Virus record (IMG/VR): IMGVR_UViG_3300027734_000182
Coordinates: 1-34,988 of that record
DNA length: 34,988 nucleotides
Direction: 5' to 3' (one strand)
Origin: a virus
Of the stretch, positions 13,229 to 22,022 are shown in pieces; positions within the stretch are counted from its first letter, which is position 1, and the number at the start of each line of letters is the position of its first letter. Made by a program: the position numbers and the translations under genes. Under the pieces are notes generated by a model. The model saw only the letters and a list, made by a program, of their open reading frames with translations, did not search any database and was not told the DNA's origin.

Positions 13229-14402
13229 TGATTTTTCCGTAATCTACGGCCAAGTAGCCGTTTTCAAGGGTAACAACAGCATCAGGAATAAGCGCTTGAA
13301 CTTCTTGAGCCATAACGCCAACAAACTTACCGTGACCAGCCAAAGGATGATCTTTAAATTCAGGCTTGTATTCGTATTCGTATACAGGTAAACCGTTAGG
13401 CAACCAATGAATCTGTTTGATGTTTTCTTTCATACGAACATCAGATGCGGCCATAATGCCAGCACCGCCTAGACCCATTAAGCCGCTATTAAAGTTTTGC
13501 TGTGCCGCATTTTTAGCGTTAAAGTCACCCATCTGGGCGTTGTAACCCATCTGATTAGCACCCAAAATATCAGCACCGCCTGTAGTAGCTTGTTGTGCAG
13601 AGTTAACAAATGATGGGTTTTGAACCTGTGCGCCAGTACGCAATGCACTTAATGTATTAAGCGGCAAATTGTACTTAGTAAGTTCTTGGTTAAATGCTTG
13701 TTGCTGTGCAGTATTTCCAAAGTTGCCTTGGTTTATTAAGGCTTGATTTGTAAATTGACCGCCTTGCAAACCTTGTGTAAACAGGTTTTGGCCTATTTGC
13801 TGACCAGCTAATTGTGAATTAGTTGTTAAATCGTTTTGGCCTTGATTAAAGGTACGCATAGCGTTTTCGTATGCTTTAGTACCTTGCACAATACCTTGGT
13901 TTGCCAATCGTGCCGCTTGTGCATCTCGTTGCTGTTGCATTTGCGGCTGTAATCTAGCCTGCAAAATTTCGTTTGCTTTATCCCAGCCTTGCATACCGCC
14001 AGCATAGTTAGGATCAGTTACATAATTAGAGCCTAGACTAGTTTGGGTTTGTGGAATATTAGGGTTAAAACCTCTACCCATTGTGTCTTGAACCATGCCA
14101 AGTTGTGCATTAATAGCACTTCCCAAACCTAAACTAGCGTTGTTTTGGTTGTTTAATAGCTTTTGACCAACATCAGATAGGCTTGTAGTAGCTGTCCAAG
14201 TTGGGTTTCCTTGAGAATCTGTACCACTTTGTGTGTAATTTAAGTTTCCATAAGGAGTAACTTGGTTTACACGATTGGCGGCAGTAGCCGCTTGTGCGGC
14301 TTGCAAGTTACCTTGCGCTGTTTCTTGTGCCGCACCCCTGTAATCAGGAGGCGTTGGTGCGCTTGGCGCAGGCCCTAATCCTAAAAATCCACCACCACCC
14401 AT
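13221..14402 (-). CDS. Virion protein with C-terminal S74 self-cleaving chaperone domain
   Basis: A 393-aa protein. The glycine-rich start (MGGGGFLGLGPAPSAP) leads into a long Q/N/A-rich helical body. The last 74 residues form a Peptidase_S74 intramolecular chaperone: it begins ASDVRMKENI, with Ser320 and Lys325 as the expected dyad for self-cleavage just before the serine, then VYEYEY, GVMAQEV and VDYGKI. These domains help trimeric fibres fold and are then cut off. The body here is not beta-helical as in most clients. It lies beside the ejection-protein genes. Confidence 0.75.
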   Translation of the reverse strand: MGGGGFLGLGPAPSAPTPPDYRGAAQETAQGNLQAAQAATAANRVNQVTPYGNLNYTQSGTDSQGNPTWTATTSLSDVGQKLLNNQNNASLGLGSAINAQLGMVQDTMGRGFNPNIPQTQTSLGSNYVTDPNYAGGMQGWDKANEILQARLQPQMQQQRDAQAARLANQGIVQGTKAYENAMRTFNQGQNDLTTNSQLAGQQIGQNLFTQGLQGGQFTNQALINQGNFGNTAQQQAFNQELTKYNLPLNTLSALRTGAQVQNPSFVNSAQQATTGGADILGANQMGYNAQMGDFNAKNAAQQNFNSGLMGLGGAGIMAASDVRMKENIKQIHWLPNGLPVYEYEYKPEFKDHPLAGHGKFVGVMAQEVQALIPDAVVTLENGYLAVDYGKINA

Positions 14403-14403
14403 G

Positions 14404-14847
14404 TCATTCTCCTCTTGCTGTTCTTAAAGGGCATTTGATGTCAAGAAAGCGACAATCTTCACGCCTCATAGCCATAATCACTAAGTCACCATCCATGTGA
14501 GCATCAGGTATTTCGGCTATTACTTTAAAACCAAGGTGTCGGTTTAATTTTAGGGCAGATTCATTATCTGCACAAATTTGACCTAGTATAACGCTAACAC
14601 CTAGTTTATTAAAGGGGTAATCGAAAGCCGCCCACAATAAATCTCTACTCATCCAATTTACTTCGTCTACTGCCGCAATGTGCATTTGACACGCTTTTGG
14701 CATAAAACTAGCAAATCCAACTACTGCTACCAAATTCCCGTCAATTTCTTGACCTATACATACCGTTTCTTCTGGTAACGGATGGTTCATTAACCGAACC
14801 AACCAATCACCCATGTATTGTTGATTTTCTGTAGTGACTTGACGCAT
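14404..14847 (-). CDS. GNAT-family acetyltransferase in the virion operon
   Basis: A 147-aa GNAT-type enzyme. LVAVVGFASFMPKACQMHIAA is the central strand, and the ADNESALKLNRHLGFKVIAEI element around residues 101-121 is the typical acetyl-CoA-associated C-terminal motif. The acetyl-CoA loop is not a clean Q/RxxGxG/A, so activity is uncertain. The start overlaps the stop of the 588-aa gene by one base (TAATG). Similar genes sit among head and tail genes of other podoviruses; substrate unknown, possibly a virion protein. Confidence 0.7.
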   Translation of the reverse strand: MRQVTTENQQYMGDWLVRLMNHPLPEETVCIGQEIDGNLVAVVGFASFMPKACQMHIAAVDEVNWMSRDLLWAAFDYPFNKLGVSVILGQICADNESALKLNRHLGFKVIAEIPDAHMDGDLVIMAMRREDCRFLDIKCPLRTARGE

Positions 14848-16613
14848 TACAGAACGCCACCTCGCTCCATTACATAATCGCTACTAATCCAGTACACATC
14901 AATGCCTTGGGAGGCTATTTTCATAATAATGCCACCTGAATAACCTACTCCAGTTACGCCTTGCCATAACTTAGTTAAGGCTAAATTGCCGCCCCATACA
15001 TCTTCATCCCATACGGCCGTGTCCCATACCCCAAGGGTAGAACTAACAGCATTAAAACTGACAGCACCAAGGCTGTTTTGAGCATCAAAATCGGTATTTA
15101 TACCTGCTAAAACACTAGGCAAACCGTTGTCAGTTTGAAATATTGGGCGAATCATTGTGAAGCGTTTTTGCTGTCCTACGCTGTCAAAATAGCTATATGC
15201 CTGCTGTACTTGGGCATTAATATTGTTTCCGTTATCGCTGTAAGAATCCCAAAAGCGGCCTACATAACCATTGCCACCAAAATACATTTGGTCGTAACTT
15301 ATTTCCCAGCATTTAGCTTCAATGTTGGAAAAGCTACACCAAGCCTTAGATATGGTGTGCATACAAAACTGTTGTGTTCCACCCGTTGTTGGAACATTAA
15401 TCATTAACATATTTTCACTAGCAAAATAAGCCAATTGCCAGCCAAAATTAGTTGAATACAAAGAAGCTGAACGGCTAATTTCGTAGTAAATCTTGTCTGT
15501 TAGATTGATTCTAGGGTCTAAACGGCTTGATTGCAAAGCGGCCGCTAATGGTACAAGACCGTCTTGAGTGAGCAGTAAAAGATCACCGCCCCACTTTAAA
15601 AAGCATCTACGGTTGTAGGTTTGACCTAATTGCCATACGCCTTTTAACACCCAAGTATCTGCATTGTCAGGGTCAGTACCGTTATAAACAATAACTTCAC
15701 CCATGCTAGTAACAAATACTGCGTAATCATCAACGCCTTGTCCAGCATCAATAGTCCAAGTACCCATTGCTTGTAAAAAACCTGAATTTCTAGCAATTCC
15801 ACCAAAATACAATGGAGAAGCTGGGCCACTTATTGCATCAACACCTAAATACCAGCAATTTAGACTGTTTTCTTGGGTAAAATATAAACGGTTTTTAAAT
15901 AGGTTTACATTAACAAAAGTATTTGAATTAACACCTGTAATAGCGTACAAAACAGTATAAGTGCCAACAACAGTAGCGTTGTTAGCAGGGGCAGTAGCCA
16001 TTACATAAGTAAATGTACTGTTACCAGTCTTGGTAATAATAAATGTACCGTTAAATTGTGCTGGAGTTGCGCCAGCTACGGTTATTTGATTGCCTGTTTC
16101 TAAACCATGCGGTGAAGCAGTAGTAACGGTAGCCGTTAGATTACCTGTACCACCTCTGGTAATGCTACTAATTGTTTGTGCAGTTGCGGTAGAAGCAATG
16201 CTAATCCAATTAGTTCCATCGTATAGCTGGGCAGGATCAACGCCATTCACGGCCACCATAAAGTGACCTGCCGCATTGGTAATATTGACATATTGAAACT
16301 TGTCATCAGTAATTGTCTTGACTGCTACGGCAGTAGAGCCTGAAGCATCATAAATGCTTGTTCCTGCGGCCGCAAATAGCTTTTGACTGCTTACGCCAGC
16401 ATAGTTCATCAAGCTATTGACTTGACCTGTAATGCCAGTAGAGAACCTTGTATAGCCTAGTCTTAGTTGTACGCTAGTTGGTGTAGGCCAAAAGTTGTTT
16501 AAAGCAACCGCATCCAATGGCGGCATATTGGCAATAGAATCCCTAGCGTTCCAGCCACCAATAGGCGCAGAAACACTAGCAGTTACAGCTTGTCTTTTTT
16601 GTGCGACTGCCAT
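14847..16613 (-). CDS. Putative tail nozzle / stabilisation protein
   Basis: A 588-aa beta-rich protein. The sequence opens with an APIGGWNARDSIANMPPLDA motif typical of a widespread podovirus virion protein encoded next to the adaptor gene. Beta repeats follow, with an Ig-like insert near 150-220 (VTTASPHGLETGNQITVAG) and many aromatic strands as in a propeller. Position after the adaptor suggests the nozzle (T7 gp12) or stabilisation (P22 gp10) role. Start chosen at ATG 16613, two bases after the upstream stop, over the in-frame start at 16652. Confidence 0.65.
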   Translation of the reverse strand: MAVAQKRQAVTASVSAPIGGWNARDSIANMPPLDAVALNNFWPTPTSVQLRLGYTRFSTGITGQVNSLMNYAGVSSQKLFAAAGTSIYDASGSTAVAVKTITDDKFQYVNITNAAGHFMVAVNGVDPAQLYDGTNWISIASTATAQTISSITRGGTGNLTATVTTASPHGLETGNQITVAGATPAQFNGTFIITKTGNSTFTYVMATAPANNATVVGTYTVLYAITGVNSNTFVNVNLFKNRLYFTQENSLNCWYLGVDAISGPASPLYFGGIARNSGFLQAMGTWTIDAGQGVDDYAVFVTSMGEVIVYNGTDPDNADTWVLKGVWQLGQTYNRRCFLKWGGDLLLLTQDGLVPLAAALQSSRLDPRINLTDKIYYEISRSASLYSTNFGWQLAYFASENMLMINVPTTGGTQQFCMHTISKAWCSFSNIEAKCWEISYDQMYFGGNGYVGRFWDSYSDNGNNINAQVQQAYSYFDSVGQQKRFTMIRPIFQTDNGLPSVLAGINTDFDAQNSLGAVSFNAVSSTLGVWDTAVWDEDVWGGNLALTKLWQGVTGVGYSGGIIMKIASQGIDVYWISSDYVMERGGVL

Positions 16614-16615
16614 AA

Positions 16616-17521
16616 TTAGCTTCCATAACCAGTATCGGGAATATTTGCCCAACCAATTAATACAGCACTTGGCTGTGGCGCAAAAGATAAAGTTGCAGAA
16701 CCTTTGTCATTAGCTTTGGCAACGCTTAAATAACGGCTGTAATCTTGTTGCAACGCAGTAGTATCAAAAGACTTAATTTGAAAATATTTGAGTTTAGTCA
16801 ACAATACAATGATTGCATCGTCTAATACAGATGTATCAGTATCAGCAGTAAAGCTGTTTTTGACCGCATCTGTAGCACTACGCACCCAGCCTTTAGAACG
16901 GTACTCAAAGCCTAAATATTCAAGGGTGTTATATGGTGGCCAAATTTCAAACTTATTGCCCAGAATACGCCAACGAACCCTTGGGCCAGTTGAGATATAA
17001 CCAGACTTAAGCCATTGCCATTGCTGGGCATCTACTGGGCCAAGCATTTGCCAATGTTTTGTCTTATCCCAATGGGTATTGTCGGTAATAGTTTCGTAAT
17101 CAGGCGGTAAAGGGTAAATAGTTCTGCTAAAAGTAACTGATTGCCCTACTGATGTTGCTGAAGATTGCTGTGTAGTTGTTACCGAATTGGCGCTAAGAAC
17201 CTCATCTACATAAGTATCTTGGGGAATTGCCGTGCCAACAATAGAATAGTTTTTGTCCAGACCTGCGGTACTGGGAATAGCAGTTAAAACTTGTGTGCCA
17301 TTAACAGTAGTGCAGGTCGTGGTTATTGCGTTTGTATAAAACCTGTATTCCAACTCCAATGCCTGCCAATTGTGTTCCTTAATCAAATCGTACCCTGCAC
17401 GATTCATCAAAGCCAAGATTTGTTGCACATCTTGGTTTGTGTTTCCTGCTACATAAGTAGGTACGGCTAAGTTAAGTTCAGCAGTTACTTGCTGGACAAG
17501 TTCAAGCATTGTTGATGACAT
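16616..17521 (-). CDS. Head-tail adaptor (SU10/T7 gp11-like)
   Basis: A 301-aa protein with the layout of podovirus adaptors: a helical N-terminus (MLELVQQVTAELNLAVP ... VQQILALMNRAGYDLIKEHNW), a beta insert, then the YPLPPDYETITDNTHWD stretch near 137-155 and a C-terminal helical pair (LTKLKYFQIKSFD). Twelve copies normally dock under the portal and join it to the nozzle. It lies directly upstream of the putative nozzle gene. Confidence 0.75.
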   Translation of the reverse strand: MSSTMLELVQQVTAELNLAVPTYVAGNTNQDVQQILALMNRAGYDLIKEHNWQALELEYRFYTNAITTTCTTVNGTQVLTAIPSTAGLDKNYSIVGTAIPQDTYVDEVLSANSVTTTQQSSATSVGQSVTFSRTIYPLPPDYETITDNTHWDKTKHWQMLGPVDAQQWQWLKSGYISTGPRVRWRILGNKFEIWPPYNTLEYLGFEYRSKGWVRSATDAVKNSFTADTDTSVLDDAIIVLLTKLKYFQIKSFDTTALQQDYSRYLSVAKANDKGSATLSFAPQPSAVLIGWANIPDTGYGS

Positions 17522-17522
17522 A

Positions 17523-18173
17523 TCAGGCTTCCTCTGTGGCTACCGTTTTCTGTTTACGGGGTTTCTTTTCACCAACAGCGGCAAGTATAGCGGCCATTTG
17601 ATCCTGCATTTGGGCCAGCTTCGCATCTGTTTCTGCTTTCATTTTAGCAGTTTCTAACTCTTTTTTGGCAAGTTCTTCTTTCAAAGCGTTAATTTCTGTT
17701 TCACGCTTGTCAGTTTCTGCCGCATTGGTGGCTAAATTTAAAAATGCCTTTGCTTTATCACGGAACGCATAAGGTGACATTCCTGCCGCCATACCCATAC
17801 GCTGTAATTGAGCATCAGAAGCGCCTGCAATAGCTTCTACGGTGTGAAATTTCAAAGCCCGTAGTTCTTCAGCTTGGGATTTGGACACAATAGGCCATTC
17901 AGATACAGGAGTTCCAACAATTTGTTGGTCATCCGCACCTACACGATTCATGTATTGCGCCCATTGAACTGGGAATCGTAACTTATGGTTGTTTAGTACA
18001 TAAGTGTCGATTTCGGTCAATGTATCGCCAGCAACGCAAATATGCACAAAGTCAAACTCTTTGTATATTGGTCTGCCAGCATCCAATGTTTCCTGTTCTT
18101 GCTGAACTGCTCGCTTGTAAAAACGAACCTGTAATCGTGCATCTGCACCCTGCTCATCTGATGGTAAAGCCAT
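17523..18173 (-). CDS. Hypothetical virion-operon protein with coiled-coil end
   Basis: A 216-aa protein of a family often found between the capsid and adaptor genes of podoviruses. The N-terminal half reads LQVRFYKRAVQQEQETLDAGRP and IVGTPVSEWPIVSKSQAEEL; a helix-hairpin-like part (LKFHTVEAIAGASDAQLQRMG) follows near 105-128. The C-terminal 70 residues are a charged coiled coil ending in a basic patch (EKKPRKQK). AAGGAGA precedes the ATG. Role unknown. Confidence 0.6.
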   Translation of the reverse strand: MALPSDEQGADARLQVRFYKRAVQQEQETLDAGRPIYKEFDFVHICVAGDTLTEIDTYVLNNHKLRFPVQWAQYMNRVGADDQQIVGTPVSEWPIVSKSQAEELRALKFHTVEAIAGASDAQLQRMGMAAGMSPYAFRDKAKAFLNLATNAAETDKRETEINALKEELAKKELETAKMKAETDAKLAQMQDQMAAILAAVGEKKPRKQKTVATEEA

Positions 18174-18212
18174 TTTTAAATCTCCTTCAAGGTATTAAAG
18201 GTAAAACAATTG

Positions 18213-18243
18213 AAAAAAAGGGGCTACCAGTTAAGGTAACCCC
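18213..18243 (-). terminator. Rho-independent terminator after the capsid genes
   Basis: Read leftward: GGGGTTACC, a 6-base loop, GGTAGCCCC, then seven U. The stem is 9 bp with one wobble. It follows the stop of the 97-aa gene by about 22 bases, so it would end or attenuate transcripts carrying scaffold, capsid and the small protein before the adaptor genes. Confidence 0.8.
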
Positions 18244-18265
18244 CTGTTTTTACTACATAAAACTA

Positions 18266-18559
18266 TTAAACACTAGCCTTACCAAACCAACCATAGTCAC
18301 CAGAAGCCATAGAAGCTCCAGCAACATAAGTACCAGCACCCAAGGTAACTTGGAATGTTGATGCGTTGATTACGCAAGTAGCGGTTGATGCCGCAATAGC
18401 TACACCAGCTTGGGCAAAAACATAACGGAAGCCATCGCTACCGAAAGTTTCAGCACCTAATGGGCCAAATGTTGCAATTGCTGTGCCAGCGGAATTAGGA
18501 TTTGTAGTTGTTGTATTGTACAAATCCACGCCAGCGATAGGGAGAACGGTATAAGCCAT
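18266..18559 (-). CDS. Putative head decoration protein
   Basis: A 97-aa protein rich in A, G, T and beta strands (TAIATFGPLGAETFG, RYVFAQAGVAI, FQVTLGAGTYVAG). It is placed just after the capsid gene and before a strong terminator. Its size, composition and place suggest a decoration or cement protein, but no family is identified. AAGGAA precedes the ATG. Confidence 0.5.
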   Translation of the reverse strand: MAYTVLPIAGVDLYNTTTTNPNSAGTAIATFGPLGAETFGSDGFRYVFAQAGVAIAASTATCVINASTFQVTLGAGTYVAGASMASGDYGWFGKASV

Positions 18560-18600
18560 GATAATTCCTTTTCTATTCGTTAAGTTGAGTTAATAGATAC

Positions 18601-19584
18601 TTAAGCAGTACCTGTCAACACGCCTTGTAGGAAGCTGTTAGAACAAGTCAAGTTACCAGCCCAACCGTATAACTTCACGATTGCATCTTGGTTGATTGAC
18701 TGACGCTCGCCACCGATAGGTACAAAGTTACGCTCTTTGTGTGGGCGTAGGAAAATGTAGTTAGTGTTCAAGAAGTACATATAGTTTGCAGTTTCTTGAG
18801 CGCCATAACCACCGCCTAATACCACATCAGCAGACATACCGCCACCGTAGAACTTGAGTGATGCGAAACCAGCCGCACCTTCGTCTACACCAGCAATACG
18901 CTGAATAGCTTGCAATGAAGCTACATAGCGTTGATACAGAGTGTTACCAGCAACAATTAAATCAACCTTATCAGTTCCACGAACGGACTTGATAGCGGCT
19001 GAAGTCATAGCGGCTTGGATCAATGCGGCTGTGTCAGCACCTGTGGATGACTGATTCTGCCAGAATGTCCAGTTAGCACGGTTGATGCCACCGTAAGTTC
19101 CTGTGGTATTTGAAACTGGGCAAGCGGCCGCCAAACCTGTAATGTTTTTTCCGCCATTACCTGTACCGTCACCATAGATGTCAGTAGAAATACGGTTTAA
19201 CAAGCGAGCCTCAGAAACTTGCATACGGCCATCTAACAGGTCGATAATTGCTTCTTTTGAGCTATTTTGCAACATTTCTAAACCACTCATTGTTACGCTA
19301 TCAGCGTACTGAGTAATTGAGAATTGAGCCGCAGAAATAGGGCTATCAGGAGTGATGTTCAATACTTCGTAGCCACTATAAGAGTTAGCATTGTTAGTAT
19401 TTGGATCGTTGTACATGATCTCCTCAAGGATCACATTACCGCCTGAAAACGGGCGAACATTACCTTTAGAGTTCAAACGCTGAAGAATTGCGTTGTTTTG
19501 TGTTAAGTTGTCTGCCAATACTCCGCTACGGCTTTGAATGGTAGTAGCGATAATATCGGTGATTGCTGAGTTAGCAAAAGCCAT
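18601..19584 (-). CDS. Major capsid protein
   Basis: A 327-aa protein typical of podovirus HK97-fold capsids. The N-terminal arm has SGVLADNLTQNNAILQRL; next comes GGNVILEEIMYND; around residues 70-120 is FSITQYADSVTMSGLEML; the P-domain helix follows (SSKEAIIDLLDGRMQVSEARL); and the C-terminal domain has YMYFLNTNYIFLRPHKERNF. It is flanked by scaffold and decoration-like genes. AAGGAAA precedes the ATG. The capsid identification is firm from pattern and context. Confidence 0.85.
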   Translation of the reverse strand: MAFANSAITDIIATTIQSRSGVLADNLTQNNAILQRLNSKGNVRPFSGGNVILEEIMYNDPNTNNANSYSGYEVLNITPDSPISAAQFSITQYADSVTMSGLEMLQNSSKEAIIDLLDGRMQVSEARLLNRISTDIYGDGTGNGGKNITGLAAACPVSNTTGTYGGINRANWTFWQNQSSTGADTAALIQAAMTSAAIKSVRGTDKVDLIVAGNTLYQRYVASLQAIQRIAGVDEGAAGFASLKFYGGGMSADVVLGGGYGAQETANYMYFLNTNYIFLRPHKERNFVPIGGERQSINQDAIVKLYGWAGNLTCSNSFLQGVLTGTA

Positions 19585-19607
19585 GATATTTCCTTTATTA
19601 AATTAAG

Positions 19608-20711
19608 TTAAACCCGACCACCCTCTGCATCGGCCAAATTAGCCATCAACAAGGATCGTCTATCCTTTGCATCTGCTTTATTCACTTGACCGCTAGGTGT
19701 AACGGATCGTGGACTAACCGCAGTTGCTTTGGCTTTAGCTACTTGCTGTGCCTTAGACGCTTGGGTACTGGCTGATCTCAGGAGTTTTTCCTGCTCTAGC
19801 TTGTACGCTTCGTCATTCATACGCACCGCTTTGGCATAAGCCGATTCTAGGTCTTGGGCTAAACCTCGCTCAAGTAATTGAGCCATATCCTCCCGTACCA
19901 TTTCAAAGTGCGGAAACCGCTCTCTGTCGCTACTTACACGGCTGATTTCATTGGTCAACCGTGCATTTTCCTCTTGATCCCGTATCGCTGACAGTTGCTG
20001 AACTTGTTGCTGTGTAGCTTGAAGTTGTTGCATTAACTGTTGTTGATATGGGTCTACATACGCCTGTTCTGGCATTTGTAAGCTATCTGAATTTAATTGT
20101 ATTCCATAATCTTGTGCAAGTCTATGGAACATCTGAACCTTCTGTTCGTATGGCGCTTTACTTAAAACCATGTGCGCTCTGCCAAGGTTATTGATCCAAG
20201 CTACAGGATGAATACCTTGTTGCTGTAGTTCAGGAACGAATGGCCCAATAGCCTCTGTAAGTTGACGGGCATTGTCAGCTTCGGCTTTATAGGCAGATAC
20301 ACCCTTCTTGTACTCAGCTTCACGCTGATTGGCGTATTCAGCAAACTTAACGAACTCTTGTTCATTTAACGGCTTGCCACCCTTCATCTTTTCCCAAACC
20401 TCTACATACTCTTTTTTCCAAGTAGTAGGGCGCTTTACTTCTTCTTGAGCGTCATCACTAGCTTCTGCCACAGGCTCAGATTCTTGATCGGAATCGTCTT
20501 GGCTACTGGTTTCTTCCGACTTACTTTTGAAACGACCTTTTTCGTCACGGTCGTTGCTTTCTTCAGGGGTGCTTTCTTCGCTGGCGTTTTCGGCTTGGAT
20601 TGGATCGTCATTTACTTCAATCTCCTTTTCAACAGGGGCTTCTAAAGTGCCTTCTTCGGCTTGTTCTAATGCGGATTCGAGCAATTCTCTGCGGTCTAAT
20701 TCTTCACTCAT
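19608..20711 (-). CDS. Scaffolding protein
   Basis: A 367-aa acidic, helical protein directly before the capsid gene. The first 100 residues are very rich in E, D and S (EEGTLEAPVEKEIEVNDDP, SSQDDSDQESEPVAEASDDA). A conserved WKKEYVEVWEKMKGGKPLNE follows near 100, then a Q-rich coiled coil (QQQLMQQLQATQQQVQQL), and a basic C-terminus that would bind the capsid shell. I chose ATG 20711 because AAGGAG precedes it; the frame runs on to 20753. Confidence 0.8.
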   Translation of the reverse strand: MSEELDRRELLESALEQAEEGTLEAPVEKEIEVNDDPIQAENASEESTPEESNDRDEKGRFKSKSEETSSQDDSDQESEPVAEASDDAQEEVKRPTTWKKEYVEVWEKMKGGKPLNEQEFVKFAEYANQREAEYKKGVSAYKAEADNARQLTEAIGPFVPELQQQGIHPVAWINNLGRAHMVLSKAPYEQKVQMFHRLAQDYGIQLNSDSLQMPEQAYVDPYQQQLMQQLQATQQQVQQLSAIRDQEENARLTNEISRVSSDRERFPHFEMVREDMAQLLERGLAQDLESAYAKAVRMNDEAYKLEQEKLLRSASTQASKAQQVAKAKATAVSPRSVTPSGQVNKADAKDRRSLLMANLADAEGGRV

Positions 20712-20721
20712 TTGATGCTCC

Positions 20722-21114
20722 TTATCTAAGTTTTGCGTATGCAAGTTCGGCAATTTGACGCTTGCGTGATTCGTTTTCTGACCTGCTTAATTCATGTTTT
20801 TTTTGCTCAAAAGACACATCATTGCCTATTTCAACGCAATTATTGCGTTTAAGGTTTTCACGATGGCTTGATCGGCTACCTACCCATTGACCGTCAGCCA
20901 TAGATATGTGGCCTTCAATGTCTGATATGACGATTGGGGCTTCTTTTGGGGTCATGTTTAACTTATCCTGCCATGCTTTATCAGCTTCTTCGCCTTCAAA
21001 TGGCAAATTCCAGTAAGCAAGGTACTTTTCACGGTCATCATAGTGCGCTGGGTCGTATTCCTCATGGGAAACCTTGCAATGGTTACAGGTTACGGTCATT
21101 TTTACTAAAGCCAT
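20722..21114 (-). CDS. Small conserved phage protein with CxxC
   Basis: A 130-aa protein with a CNHC pair at residues 10-13, then APIVISDIEGHISMADGQWV and SRSSHRENLKRNNCVEIGND around residues 59-98, a pattern seen in many phages near head genes. The C-terminal half is basic and helical. A metal-binding knuckle is possible, although only one CxxC is present. Its ATG shares one base with the glycosyltransferase stop. Role unknown. Confidence 0.65.
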   Translation of the reverse strand: MALVKMTVTCNHCKVSHEEYDPAHYDDREKYLAYWNLPFEGEEADKAWQDKLNMTPKEAPIVISDIEGHISMADGQWVGSRSSHRENLKRNNCVEIGNDVSFEQKKHELSRSENESRKRQIAELAYAKLR

Positions 21115-22022
21115 TACATTCTCCTAATAAGTTCGGGCAATTGATCGTATTCGTGGGGTCTAAGTAAGCAAATGCTGTCATACCAACGGGCATTTTTCCA
21201 ACGCCAGCAGACAAATTCTTCTTTTGGCAATAAAACAATGGTTTTTACTCCTAATGCGCCTGCAAGGTGAGCCGTTCCTGTATCTACAGTAACAATTCCC
21301 TTCATGGCCTTCATGTGTGAAGCAGTTTTAACCCAGTTTTGCTTCCAACCATCGTTAGGTAATGGGTGAAATAAGCCATCTGACTGTGGATTTAGCGAAT
21401 AAGCGTCATCACCAATCATTTCTTCCATGTGTTCATGGGCAATAGATTTGATGTAATACAAAGTTTGCTTGGATGCTTCCCAATTTACGCCAATCTTGGG
21501 CGGAATGTTGCTTGGTTGGGCGTGAAGATAGCCTTCAGAACCCATAATTTTGTTCCGTGTTACTGGAAACATAGCTTTAATAATAGGATGCGACAGCGAT
21601 ATGTAGTACGGCAAAGACATTGAGCCAATCCAATAATCAGATTCTTTGGCAACACCATTTTCAAGATCGTTGCTAAACACATCTACAGCGTGTATTTGAC
21701 CTAATAGGTGGTGCAATGTACCTTCTTGCAAGACAACTACCCTAGATGCCCCTAAAGCCTTCAATGCAGGCAAAAAACGGGCAAACATAATAATGTCACC
21801 AAAGCCTTGCTCCATCTGAACTGTGATGGATTTACCGATTAGCGGTTCACCCCTCCATACTGGCATTTTTAACGCAGGTGCATAAGGCTGGGCTTGTTTG
21901 GCAATAATGTCTGGATGCCAGCGGTATTCAAACCCCCTAAAACCAGCTTCATAGCGACCAGCGTGTAGGTGTTCGTAAGCCTTCTTGTATTCCGAATGTG
22001 GATCTAGTGGAGCAGTAGTAAT
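21114..22022 (-). CDS. Glycosyltransferase (GT9/TPR-GT-like) with ATT start
   Basis: A 302-aa sugar transferase. HAGRYEAGFRGFEYRWHPDI (residues 21-40) matches the last TPR-like helix and YRW motif before the catalytic part in TPR-linked glycosyltransferases. Next come WRGEPLIGKS, QMEQGFGD (69-76), VDTGTAHLAGALG (246-258) and CWRW (272-275), the nucleotide-sugar-side motifs. A start at ATG 21866 would delete the first 52 residues. The frame is open up to 22031 with no ATG, GTG or TTG; ATT at 22022 gives (M)TTAPLDPHSEYKKAY and has GAGG seven bases ahead. It overlaps the upstream gene by 19 bases. It may decorate virion fibres or host surface sugars. A -1 frameshift from the upstream gene is the alternative. 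Confidence 0.7.
   Translation of the reverse strand: MTTAPLDPHSEYKKAYEHLHAGRYEAGFRGFEYRWHPDIIAKQAQPYAPALKMPVWRGEPLIGKSITVQMEQGFGDIIMFARFLPALKALGASRVVVLQEGTLHHLLGQIHAVDVFSNDLENGVAKESDYWIGSMSLPYYISLSHPIIKAMFPVTRNKIMGSEGYLHAQPSNIPPKIGVNWEASKQTLYYIKSIAHEHMEEMIGDDAYSLNPQSDGLFHPLPNDGWKQNWVKTASHMKAMKGIVTVDTGTAHLAGALGVKTIVLLPKEEFVCWRWKNARWYDSICLLRPHEYDQLPELIRRM

Noticed and set aside
18229-18243. Partial operator match (GTTAAGGTAAC) at the terminator
   Set aside because: Only one half-site matches; it is explained by the terminator loop and stem.
18577-18590. TTAAGTTGAGTTAA, similar to the operator, between capsid and decoration-like genes
   Set aside because: Only about 10 of 14 bases match and no promoter hexamers are placed around it.
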